Below are positions 7,960-16,194 of a stretch of 64,000 bases of DNA, piece by piece. Source of the DNA: JANJUB01 sp964586225 (GTDB lineage Bacteria; Armatimonadota; Fimbriimonadia; Fimbriimonadales; Fimbriimonadaceae); contig CAZPHD010000004.1 in assembly GCA_964586225.1 (NCBI GenBank), positions 51,908 to 115,907 of the forward strand, read 5' to 3'. The stretch's first letter is position 1; the number at the start of each line of letters is the position of its first letter. Position numbers and translations under genes: made by a program. The notes beneath the pieces were generated by a model. It was given only the letters and a program-made list of their open reading frames with translations, had not been told where the DNA came from and ran no database searches.

Positions 7960-8979
7960 CCCCAGTGTAACCCTCGATTTATCTCCCTCTTCTCCGGCGT
8001 CGGCGGTCTCGATTTAGGCTTGGAGCGCGCTGGTTGGCATTGCTCAGCACTCTGCGAGATTGACAAGTTTGCTTCATCTGTCCTTCGTTATCATTGGCGT
8101 GATGTCCCTCTGCTCGGTGATGTCAGCCAAGTCACGGCTGATGACCTGCCCGATGCTGATTTGATGGTGTTCGGTTCACCGTGTCAGGGTCTGTCTGTCG
8201 CAGGCAAGGGTAAGGGCTTTGAAGACCCTCGAAGCGGTCTATTCCTTCATGCAGTCCGTCTGCTCGATGAACTGAGGTCGCAAGGGCGAATGCCCAGGTT
8301 TGCGATGTGGGAGAACGTCGCGGGATTGCTAACGACGCCACATGCAAGAGACTACAATTCCGCACTTCGTCACTTTGCGCAACTCGGGGCGCTGGACATT
8401 GCTTGGCGAGTCTTGGACGCGCGCTTCTTCGGAGTCGCCCAGCGACGCCGAAGGGTGTTCACTGTCGTTGATTTTGGAGGATGCGCCGCTGGCGAAGTAC
8501 TCTTTGAGCAAGCAAGCGGCACAGGGAATCCTGACTCGACTCGGGCGTCAGGGACGCCTCGACCGAATACCGGACCAAGTCCATCAGACGCTACTGGCAC
8601 GTTCGGGTTCGATGTAAGTTCGGCGATGAGAGAAGGCGTTTGGCAAGACCTTTGCGGCACCTTGCGTTCATCAGGCAGACACGGTGTTTGTTACGCTCTC
8701 ACACGTCAACAGACAGCCATCGCTGAAGAACTCGCGCCAACGCTGACAGTTGGGTCGAGGATGTGTGTTGCTGAGGATACAGGCGAGCTACGGTATCTCA
8801 CGCCAGTCGAGTGTGAGAGGTTGATGAGCTGGCCAGACGATTGGACGGCAAGAGGCATTGATGCGCGATGCGTCGAGGTGACCATCTCGGACACCCAGCG
8901 CTATCGCATGACCGGCAACGGTGTCGTCTCGAATGTTGCCGAGTGGATTGGGCGGCGCATGATTGGTATGCTTGATTGA
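7960..8979 (+). CDS. DNA cytosine-C5 methyltransferase, start interrupted by in-frame TGA
   Basis: Transfers a methyl group from S-adenosylmethionine to C5 of cytosine in a specific DNA site. Motif I FSGVGGLDLG (encoded at 7990-8019), motif IV GSPCQGLS with catalytic Cys, motif VI WENVAG, motif VIII AQRRRRVF, a short target-recognition region (about residues 160-255 from TTG 8020), motif IX and motif X (MTGNGVVSNVAEWIG) are all present. The natural start is ATG 7945 (TGATG with the previous gene), but codon five in that frame is TGA (7957-7959); no ATG, GTG or TTG lies between it and motif I. The first ordinary start, TTG 8020, would remove motif I. Either disrupted, recoded, or begun at a rare codon. 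Confidence 0.75.
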   Translation, partial: PQCNPRFISLFSGVGGLDLGLERAGWHCSALCEIDKFASSVLRYHWRDVPLLGDVSQVTADDLPDADLMVFGSPCQGLSVAGKGKGFEDPRSGLFLHAVRLLDELRSQGRMPRFAMWENVAGLLTTPHARDYNSALRHFAQLGALDIAWRVLDARFFGVAQRRRRVFTVVDFGGCAAGEVLFEQASGTGNPDSTRASGTPRPNTGPSPSDATGTFGFDVSSAMREGVWQDLCGTLRSSGRHGVCYALTRQQTAIAEELAPTLTVGSRMCVAEDTGELRYLTPVECERLMSWPDDWTARGIDARCVEVTISDTQRYRMTGNGVVSNVAEWIGRRMIGMLD

Positions 8980-9263
8980 TGCAAGTACCATCCGACTCCA
9001 CGTTCCTGGTGATTACGATGAATAGTCCCATGGATGTTCGGTCTGTCTTAGAGTTGGGCATTCCGGTTGCAAACCTTGCATCGGTCGTTCTGCACCTTGA
9101 CGGCGGGAGTCAACGCTCGTTCGGTGATGTTCCTTCGGCGCTGGACTGGATGAAGACAAACTGTCAGCACTGTCGAACTCACTTGGTATCGGTCAAATCG
9201 AGCGGTGCCATCGACCAGCAGTTTACGATGTGTTCTCAGGAACTAAGCAGTCTGACGCTCTAA
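8979..9263 (+). CDS. small phage protein with CxxC
   Basis: 94 residues, ATG 8979 sharing a base with the methyltransferase stop (TGATG), so translationally coupled. Contains CQHCRTH around residue 62, a possible half zinc site, and a second Cys near the C-terminus. No family recognised. Its 3' end overlaps the convergent nuclease-like gene by 41 bases. Coupling to the methyltransferase hints at a shared role, but this is only context. Confidence 0.4.
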   Translation: MQVPSDSTFLVITMNSPMDVRSVLELGIPVANLASVVLHLDGGSQRSFGDVPSALDWMKTNCQHCRTHLVSVKSSGAIDQQFTMCSQELSSLTL

Positions 9264-9786
9264 TCCAATCGCCCCCATGAGCCCTGACAGCCTCGGGCGC
9301 GCTCTCCAAGACCTCACCAAACTCGACCCAATAAAAGCAACTCCCAGCGTTGCTGGCTGGTTGTATCTTTGACCACCTGATGCGCCCCTCGGCGGTCGCG
9401 ATGGTGAGCATCGGTCGAGAGACCACCGCCCATCGGTCAACGGTCTGACCGTCGGTCGAATACAGCCAGACGATGTAATCGGCGAAACACTCTTCCCAGT
9501 CGCCTGGACCGTCGGTGTGACGGTTGAGACCCTCGATGGTTAGGGTCGTGTAACTGGTCGCGAGGCACTTTGCCTGGAACGTCAGTGGCTGACCGGTGAT
9601 GTACATCGAGATGATGTCAATGCCGTGTTGCCGGTCGAGATGAATCTCGGATTTGCAGTCGGCTGTCCACCGCAAATCGTAAACTTTGGGGAACGCCTGG
9701 TTGATGACGTCCTCGACCAGCGGTCGAGTCTTGGATTCCCAGGTAAACCTGGATTTGCCGTTGCCAGCGAGTGATGTTGTACTCAT
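9223..9786 (-). CDS. PD-(D/E)XK nuclease-like protein at prophage end
   Basis: 187 residues. Residues 45-80 contain a conserved acidic/His stretch, then GIDII (Asp 57) and, 14 residues on, QAK (Lys 73). D-(x)n-(E/Q)xK is the catalytic signature of PD-(D/E)XK nucleases, here with Gln in place of the usual Glu, as in many phage and plasmid resolvase-like members. Remaining sequence is mixed alpha/beta with IVWLYST and a Trp-rich C-terminal half. It is the last phage gene before the junction with comM and faces the methyltransferase, so it could be a recombination nuclease, an exclusion factor or a solitary restriction enzyme. Confidence 0.45.
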   Translation of the reverse strand: MSTTSLAGNGKSRFTWESKTRPLVEDVINQAFPKVYDLRWTADCKSEIHLDRQHGIDIISMYITGQPLTFQAKCLATSYTTLTIEGLNRHTDGPGDWEECFADYIVWLYSTDGQTVDRWAVVSRPMLTIATAEGRIRWSKIQPASNAGSCFYWVEFGEVLESAPEAVRAHGGDWIRASDCLVPENTS

Positions 9787-9824
9787 GGATTGTCTCCATG
9801 AGTTCCCTTAGGAATCTTTTACGC

Positions 9825-9876
9825 TTACACCTGCATCGAACCACAAAAGCAAGTTTTGGGCTCTTTTGCACCTACC
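9825..9876. other. probable prophage attachment junction (attR) inside comM
   Basis: Reading the comM frame from the right, normal family sequence runs to FPAECMLVGA (GCA codon at 9868-9870). It is then replaced by KEPKTCFCGSMQV and a stop at 9825-9827 instead of the expected MNPCPCGY. The junction should therefore lie at or just left of 9868; the replaced stretch still mimics PxxCxCG, as expected if core bases are shared between attB and attP. Exact core length cannot be read without the left junction. Confidence 0.5.
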
Positions 9877-10907
9877 AGCATGCACTCGGCGGGAAACGTG
9901 ATCGTCGAATGGACCCGCGAAACGGTCACCACCGAGTCTTCGAGCGGCTGCCGCAGCGCCTCGAGCACCGGGCGGTCGAACTCGGGCATCTCGTCCAGGA
10001 ACAGCACGCCCTTGTGCGCCATGCTGACCTCGCCCGGCTTGGGCGTCTTACCTCCGCCGACCAAGGCGGCGTGGCTCGCGCTGTGGTGGGGCGACCGAAA
10101 GGGCCGTTCCCACACCAGACCACGGCGTCCTTCGCCCCGCCCCGACGCGCTGTAGATGCGGGTGACTTCGATGCTTTCCTCCAGCGAGAGGGGGGGCAGG
10201 ATCGTCGGCAGTCGCCGCGCGAGCATCGTCTTGCCCGAGCCGGGCGGACCCGTCATGAGCAGGTTGTGGCCACCGGCGGCCGCGATCTCCAGGGCTCGGA
10301 TCGCGTGCCGCTGCCCTTTCACGTCGGAGTAGTCCAGTTCGTATTGGGCTTGTCCGCCATCGCTGCCCAAGGTGAGCACTTCGGGCGTGAAGGGCGCACC
10401 GTTCAGGAGTTGAACGAGTTCGTTCAAGTTGTTCACGCCGTAGACTTCGATTTGGGGCGTGATCGCGGCCTCGGCGGCGTTTTGCTTGGGCAAGATGAGT
10501 CGCTCAAAGCCGCGCTCGGCCGCCATCAGGGCGATGCTCACCGCGCCGTCGACCGGGCGTACGGCCCCATCGAGCCCCAGTTCGCCGAGGATGAGGGTCT
10601 TTTCGAGTTCGGAGGCGGGGACTTGGCCGTTGGTGCTGAGGATGGCGGTGGCGATGGGCAGATCGAGGGCGGGCCCTTCCTTTCGCAGATCGCCGGGGGC
10701 GAGGTTGATGATGATCAGGCTGTTCGGGAAGTCGAGCTGGCTGTTTTTGATCGCGCTTTTGACCCGGACTTTGCTTTCACCGACCGCCTGATCGGGCAGG
10801 CCGACCATCACGAACTGCACATCGCCCATCGGGCGCAGGTCGATTTCGATCTCGACGAGGTGGGCGTCGATGCCGATGAGGGTGGCCGCGAAGGCTTTGG
10901 CGATCAT
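9825..10907 (-). pseudogene. comM: ComM/YifB-family Mg-chelatase-like ATPase, 3'-truncated by prophage
   Basis: 360 residues of a protein normally about 500. The N-terminal ChlI-like domain (residues 1-190) and the AAA+ ATPase core are present: Walker A GPPGSGKT near residue 222, sensor region, and Walker B GVLFLDEMPEF. The frame ends in the segment before MNPCPCG, so the second half of the AAA+ module and the C-terminal domain are lost. ComM is a helicase that aids integration of DNA taken up by natural transformation. Unless the prophage excises, the host should be impaired in that step. Integrated elements in comM are known from other bacteria. Confidence 0.85.
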
Positions 10908-11021
10908 GCATCGTTAAGATACACGGCTCGAGCCCCGGATTCCTGCATAGGGCTGGCGATTGGGCCATGTGCTTATCCTGTAGCGTCGGAAGGTCATGTT
11001 GGCGAGCTGCCCATTCAATCG

Positions 11022-11510
11022 CTAATCGCTGGAGCGGTCCTCATCGGATTTCGGCATTGAAGTCCCTAGAACTTCTTCGAGGAGGGCTAGATCGGCGAGG
11101 TCCTTCGGCCGCGCGGAGGCTCGTTTTGACCGGATGAAGTCCTCCAGCGACAGGAACTCGACCTCAAGTCCATCTAGCTGGTGGGTGACGCGGTCGTCCC
11201 ATGCGTCTTCAAACTTCAGACCATCTACAAAGTTGAGCATGTCAATGGCCGATGGCGCAGCGCCAAGCGTAATCATCTGTCGTGGGTGATCTACGAAAGG
11301 CTGCAAGCTGCTTGGCTGGACAGATACGCCGAACTCCGAAAGTGCCCTAGCGAGCTTCTCCATGTTATCCGAGCTTCGTCGGACCCAGACATCAATGTCC
11401 TCCGTGTACCTTGGGCGCGCATACACCGCAAGGCAAGTGGAACCCACCACCATGAAGTCAACGTGGTGGGACCGTAGTAAAGCGAGGAGTTCCCTTAAGT
11501 GTGGATTCAT
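11022..11510 (-). CDS. nucleotidyltransferase-fold protein (AbiEii/MNT-like)
   Basis: 162 residues. Residues 18-41 give the minimal nucleotidyltransferase pattern: VVGSTCLAVYARPRYTEDID, with G-S and the DxD pair. The C-terminal half contains FLSLEDFIRSKRA and RPKDLADLALLEEV, the K..R.KD..D motif of these small NTases. Such proteins transfer a nucleoside monophosphate to RNA, protein or small molecules and often act in toxin-antitoxin or phage-defence pairs. The upstream small gene overlaps it by 53 bases, so a two-gene module is likely. It sits directly beside the prophage insertion. Confidence 0.6.
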   Translation of the reverse strand: MNPHLRELLALLRSHHVDFMVVGSTCLAVYARPRYTEDIDVWVRRSSDNMEKLARALSEFGVSVQPSSLQPFVDHPRQMITLGAAPSAIDMLNFVDGLKFEDAWDDRVTHQLDGLEVEFLSLEDFIRSKRASARPKDLADLALLEEVLGTSMPKSDEDRSSD

Positions 11511-11655
11511 GATTCCCCCACCAGATGCTCAGGAGCTTCACATATTCGTCCAAACGCTCCTGTTCAGACATTGAGCGCCACCGCTCTAGCTTCTGCGCCT
11601 CCAGCTCATCGTAGTCCCCAATCTGGAAGGTGATGGCAACCGGCTCTTCCATAGG
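11458..11655 (-). CDS. small partner of the nucleotidyltransferase
   Basis: 65 residues from ATG 11655 (MEEPVAITFQIGDYDE), acidic, with a central Arg/Trp/Glu helix (LERWRSMSEQERLDEY). An ATG at 11691 would add 12 residues with no clear support. It overlaps the nucleotidyltransferase start by 53 bases. Small acidic or helical proteins of this kind commonly precede NTase-fold toxins or antitoxins. No family recognised. Confidence 0.45.
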   Translation of the reverse strand, partial: PMEEPVAITFQIGDYDELEAQKLERWRSMSEQERLDEYVKLLSIWWGNHESTLKGTPRFTTVPPR

Positions 11656-11679
11656 ATCAGTATAGTGGCAGCAAAGTTG

Positions 11680-11721
11680 CAGATTGCCCATTCCAATCTG
11701 AAATCAGCAATCTGCAATCTG
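11680..11721. repeat. CAATCTG heptamer repeats with hairpin
   Basis: CAGATTG (11680-11686) pairs with CAATCTG (11694-11700); two more CAATCTG copies follow at 11708-11714 and 11715-11721. They fill the space between the ahcY stop and the small NTase-partner gene and may act as a weak terminator or be a microsatellite remnant. Confidence 0.5.
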
Positions 11722-11726
11722 AAATA

Positions 11727-13139
<1,413 letters not shown>

Positions 13140-13175
13140 GGTTGTTCTCCTGTTGGAGTCCCGAGCAAAGCAAAA

Positions 13176-13201
13176 CGCTCGCAACCCCAAGATTGCGAGC
13201 G
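13176..13201 (-). terminator. intrinsic terminator serving as riboswitch expression platform
   Basis: CGCTCGCAA and TTGCGAGCG form a perfect 9-bp stem with an 8-base loop, followed on the - strand by TTTTGCTTT. The 5' arm includes the last bases of the SAH aptamer (GGCGCTC). Ligand-stabilised pairing of the aptamer should therefore prevent this terminator: an ON switch. Confidence 0.75.
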
Positions 13202-13258
13202 CCGTTTCGTTTGCTGAGCCTGGTCCCTCGGACGGGATCGCAACGCTCCTCAGCATCT
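13195..13258 (-). promoter_or_regulatory. SAH riboswitch upstream of ahcY
   Basis: On the - strand the leader contains GAGGAGCGTTGCGATCC, then AGGCTC, then AACGGCGCTC, in the order and spacing of the S-adenosylhomocysteine riboswitch. The first and last elements pair as the closing stem (GGAGCG with CGCTC). It lies directly upstream of ahcY and begins just after a TATAAT box. High SAH should turn ahcY on. Confidence 0.9.
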
Positions 13259-13260
13259 CT

Positions 13261-13266
13261 ATTATA
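13261..13266 (-). promoter_or_regulatory. -10 box of the ahcY promoter
   Basis: A perfect TATAAT on the - strand, about five bases before the SAH riboswitch aptamer, so transcription would start at the aptamer's first stem. No good -35 hexamer is visible 16-18 bases upstream. Confidence 0.6.
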
Positions 13267-13327
13267 CGCCTGTGGGCATTCGTTTCGTCCCTTTCTTCTG
13301 CAGCACGCGTGCGTCACAATTGCCTCA

Positions 13328-14314
13328 GTGAGCAAAGTCGCGGTCGTCAAGCGTAGCACTGCCCGGATGCTGGCGATCCTCTTGGCGGTGGTTTTCCTCA
13401 TGCGCCACGCGTTGGGCGACACGACTGGGCCGTCGTTGCTCCTTGGCCTCGTTCCCGATCTGGTCTGGGTGACGCTCATCCTCATGGCCACCCTCATGTG
13501 GCGCAGTGGTCAACCGCGGATGGGGCGTGTGTTCGCGGTTGGGCTCGTCGGCATGCTCGCCTTCCTTGAGCCTGGGCTTCCAGGCATTCCCATGGCGGCT
13601 TCGTCGTCGATCACCGTGCTTCAACTCAACATGCAGCACGGCCTGAGCGGACAGGAAGGGATCGCGCGGCTCATCCGCGAGCGTCGGCCCGACGTCATCT
13701 TCCTGCAGGAAACCGGGCCGCTTGATCAACTCGTGCCCGAGGGGCCCTTGGTCGATGCGCTCAAAGACTACAACCTCTCCAACGCAACCGTCATGCCTCT
13801 GACCGGTCAACACCAGGTGATCGCGACCAAGTATCCGATCCTGCGCACGATCGAGTTCGACTTGCCCGAGTTACCTGGCGAAGCCAACCCGCGCGGGAAG
13901 CACATAACCGCTGTCGAGGTCGACGTAGGCGGACGAAAACTCATTCTCGCGACCACGCACCTCTCGCCAACCCAAGCCGCCGCGAGCGACGTCGCGCGAG
14001 TTCGCAGTGAACAGCTCCGGCGCGTGGCGGCCTTCATCGATGCCCAAGAGCACTCAGTCATCTTGGCGGGTGACTTCAACAGCCCACCCCATGGCCCAGG
14101 CTATCGCCGAATGTCGGCTGCGGCGACCGACCTGTTTCGATCCCGCGGCATCGGCTTTGGATGGACGATCACGGCCAGCCTGCCCCTGCGGCGTATCGAC
14201 TACATCTGGTTCAAGGGGGCGCTGATTCCCTGGGAATGCTACGTCATCGACGACATCGTCTCCGATCACCGCGCCGTTTGGGGCAAGTTTGGCTTGCCTG
14301 AGCCGCTAAACTAG
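13328..14314 (+). CDS. membrane-anchored endonuclease/exonuclease/phosphatase (EEP) family protein
   Basis: 328 residues from GTG 13328; the frame is open further left but that overlaps the ahcY leader. About three hydrophobic segments in residues 12-85 anchor it in the membrane. The rest is an EEP domain: VLQLNMQHGL, DVIFLQETG (metal-binding Glu), THLSP, LAGDFNSPP, and SDHRAVW (catalytic Asp-His). The fold cleaves phosphodiesters in nucleic acids, lipids or nucleotides; the membrane anchor suggests an extracytoplasmic role. Substrate unknown. Five bases separate it from the Nudix gene. Confidence 0.8.
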   Translation: MSKVAVVKRSTARMLAILLAVVFLMRHALGDTTGPSLLLGLVPDLVWVTLILMATLMWRSGQPRMGRVFAVGLVGMLAFLEPGLPGIPMAASSSITVLQLNMQHGLSGQEGIARLIRERRPDVIFLQETGPLDQLVPEGPLVDALKDYNLSNATVMPLTGQHQVIATKYPILRTIEFDLPELPGEANPRGKHITAVEVDVGGRKLILATTHLSPTQAAASDVARVRSEQLRRVAAFIDAQEHSVILAGDFNSPPHGPGYRRMSAAATDLFRSRGIGFGWTITASLPLRRIDYIWFKGALIPWECYVIDDIVSDHRAVWGKFGLPEPLN

Positions 14315-14319
14315 GCACT

Positions 14320-14766
14320 ATGTCCGCACGCCCCCAAGTGATCCGCCCTGCCGCCTACTCGCTGATCACTCATGGCGAATCGCTGCTCATGTGCCGCTTG
14401 TGCCCACCGGAACCGGCGGCCGGCTGGTGGACGCTTCCCGGCGGCGGGTTGGACTTTGGCGAGTCACCCGAAGCGGGCGCAATCCGGGAGACTTTTGAGG
14501 AAACTGGGCTCGTGATCGAACTCGGCCCGCTGGTTGAGGTTCAGTCCGAGGCGTTTTCGTTCCCCGACCGCGACATGCACGCGATCCGCTTCATCTACCG
14601 CGTGGAGTCATTCAGTGGCGAACTCCGACACGAGCTGGAGGGTTCCACCGACCGATGCGCTTTCATCCCCTTAGCCGCGCTTGACCCGGACTACGTTGAT
14701 CCAACCGAAGGTCGGGTTCAGATGGTGCCACTGGCTCGCCGGGGGCTCGAAATCGCGGCGCAGTAG
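14320..14766 (+). CDS. Nudix hydrolase
   Basis: 148 residues. Nudix box GGLDFGESPEAGAIRETF followed by EETGL fits GX5EX7REUXEEXGU, with the Mg-binding glutamates present. These enzymes cleave nucleoside diphosphates linked to another moiety; the substrate cannot be told. It follows the EEP gene by five bases (one operon) and ends just before a strong hairpin. Confidence 0.85.
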   Translation: MSARPQVIRPAAYSLITHGESLLMCRLCPPEPAAGWWTLPGGGLDFGESPEAGAIRETFEETGLVIELGPLVEVQSEAFSFPDRDMHAIRFIYRVESFSGELRHELEGSTDRCAFIPLAALDPDYVDPTEGRVQMVPLARRGLEIAAQ

Positions 14767-14781
14767 GTTCAATCAAACGAA

Positions 14782-14810
14782 CGGGCCCCGAGGGAGTCCC
14801 TCGAGGCCCG
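14782..14810. terminator. bidirectional hairpin terminator between convergent genes
   Basis: CGGGCC pairs with GGCCCG and, after one mismatch, CGAGGG with CCCTCG around a 3-base loop. It lies between the Nudix gene (+) and a small - strand gene, both of which end here. There is no long T-run. Confidence 0.6.
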
Positions 14811-14826
14811 CACCGAAAGTTGGTTC

Positions 14827-15021
14827 TCAGACTTCCTTGGCGCTGCTGGCCTTGTAGTCCTTCTCGTTCACGAACTTGAAGAGCTTGACGCCCTCATACT
14901 GAGCGGTGAACGCATAGCGCGTCTGCTCGCCCGACTTCGTTTGACGAACCATCTTCGTCTTGTTGACACTGTCGTCCGGCACTTCGACGTGCGAACGAGT
15001 CTTGAGATTATAGAACTTCAT
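14827..15021 (-). CDS. small conserved-looking basic protein of unknown function
   Basis: 64 residues (starts MKFYNLKTRSHVEVPDDSV), with alternating beta-type hydrophobic residues and many Lys/Thr, like a small SH3-type or nucleic-acid-binding barrel. A strong Shine-Dalgarno (GAGGAGGAG) precedes ATG 15021, suggesting high expression. It is not ribosomal protein L33 or another small ribosomal protein that I recognise. It stands alone between convergent and divergent neighbours. Confidence 0.6.
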   Translation of the reverse strand: MKFYNLKTRSHVEVPDDSVNKTKMVRQTKSGEQTRYAFTAQYEGVKLFKFVNEKDYKASSAKEV

Positions 15022-15192
15022 CCCTATTTACTCCTCCTCTTTTCAGGTTCGTCGGCGTATCCGATTTCCCCATCGTTGCTGAGTATAACGCATATCAGGC
15101 TCATTCGAACCTAGAAAAATGCGCTTCTTTTGCACAAGACGAGGTTTACCCGCTGAAAGGTGCCCGAATGTTGGGTTCCGAACCAAAAAACG

Positions 15193-16194
15193 CTAGGCAA
15201 TCAGCGGCGGTTGCTCGATCGGTGGCGCGATCAGGTGGCCCATTGCCCGGAACTTCTCGTACCGTGCCGCCTTGAGCTGATCGCCGGTGAGGGCCGACTG
15301 AGCCTGGAGATGGGTTCGAATCGCCTCGCGGATGATGGTCGCCGCTTCCGCCGGATCACGATGCGCCCCGCCCCGAGGCTCGGGCAGGATCTCGTCGATC
15401 AGGCCGAGCTCGTGGGCACTCTGCGCCGTCAGTCGCAACGCCGCCGAAGCCTGCGGTGCCTTCTCAGGCGCTCGCCAAAGAATCGCCGCGCATCCCTCAG
15501 GCGGAATCACCGAGTAGATGGAGTGCTCCTGCATGAGGATCGAGTTGGCCACCGCGATCGCCAGTCCGCCCCCGCTGCCGCCCTCGCCGATCACGATCGA
15601 AATCGTCGGCACGCGAAGCTCAAACATGCGCAGCATCGACGCCGCCAGCGCTTCGGAAATCCCCCGCGCTTCGCTCTCGACCCCCGGATCGGCGGCGGGC
15701 GTGTCCACAAACGTCACGACCGGCAGGCCAAACCGATTCGCCATCTCGAACAGCCGCATCGCCTTGCGATACCCTTCCGGCTTCGCCATCGCGAAGTTGC
15801 GATACTGCCGCTCCTGGATGTTGCGTCCCTTCTGGTGGCCAACGATCATGACCGGTCGCCCTTCGAACATGGCCGGCCCGCCAACGATGGCGTGGTCAGC
15901 CCCGTAGCGCCGATCGCCGTCGAGCTCGATAAAATCCGTGAACAGCGCCTGCACGTAGTCCAGCGTGTACGGCCGCTTCTCCGCCCGCGCCACGAGCACC
16001 TTTTCCCAAGGCCCGAGGCGGCTATACATCACGTCGATATAGTTATCGCGGCGGCGCTCGTATTCCTCGACCTTGGCCTCGATCTCGGCGCGCTCGGCAT
16101 CCGAGGCGTTCTTGGATCGCTCAACCAGTTTGGCCAGCGCATCCTCCAGCTCAATCAGCGGCTTTTCCCATTCCTTCCAAGATTTCGCAGCCAT
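15193..16194 (-). CDS. accA: acetyl-CoA carboxylase carboxyltransferase subunit alpha
   Basis: 333 residues. With AccD it moves the carboxyl group from biotin to acetyl-CoA, the first step of fatty acid synthesis. Visible: N-terminal coiled region (LIELEDALAKL, ERAEIEAKVEEYERR), GDRRYGADHAIVGG, GHQKGRN, FVDTPAADPGVESEARG, IGEGGSGGGLAIA and SVIPPEGCAAILW. ATG 16194 touches the stop of the aminotransferase gene, so the two form an operon. accD is separate at 30299-31069. Confidence 0.95.
   Translation of the reverse strand: MAAKSWKEWEKPLIELEDALAKLVERSKNASDAERAEIEAKVEEYERRRDNYIDVMYSRLGPWEKVLVARAEKRPYTLDYVQALFTDFIELDGDRRYGADHAIVGGPAMFEGRPVMIVGHQKGRNIQERQYRNFAMAKPEGYRKAMRLFEMANRFGLPVVTFVDTPAADPGVESEARGISEALAASMLRMFELRVPTISIVIGEGGSGGGLAIAVANSILMQEHSIYSVIPPEGCAAILWRAPEKAPQASAALRLTAQSAHELGLIDEILPEPRGGAHRDPAEAATIIREAIRTHLQAQSALTGDQLKAARYEKFRAMGHLIAPPIEQPPLIA

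Larger units (their letters stand above)
1..9867. mobile_element. right end of a prophage (partial)
   Basis: A run of tail and fibre-like genes on the + strand is followed by a DNA methyltransferase, a small protein and an opposite-strand nuclease-like protein, and then by a comM gene that lacks its 3' third. Base composition and codon choice in this block are visibly less GC-rich than in the genes after 9868. Genes overlap or abut as in phage late operons. No integrase, terminase or lysis gene is visible, so those and the left end must lie outside the window. The right boundary is set where comM homology stops (about 9867). A tail-like particle or degenerate prophage is not excluded. Confidence 0.8.

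Noticed and set aside
7945..7960. Selenocysteine or TGA-to-Trp recoding at TGA 7957
   Set aside because: TGA is an ordinary stop in many genes of this window, including phage genes, and I see no SECIS-like stem just downstream. A mutation or unusual start is simpler.
9771..11060. 429-codon + strand ORF opposite comM
   Set aside because: Arg/Gly/Asp-rich translation with no family features, exactly antisense to the clear comM frame; long antisense ORFs are usual in GC-rich genes.
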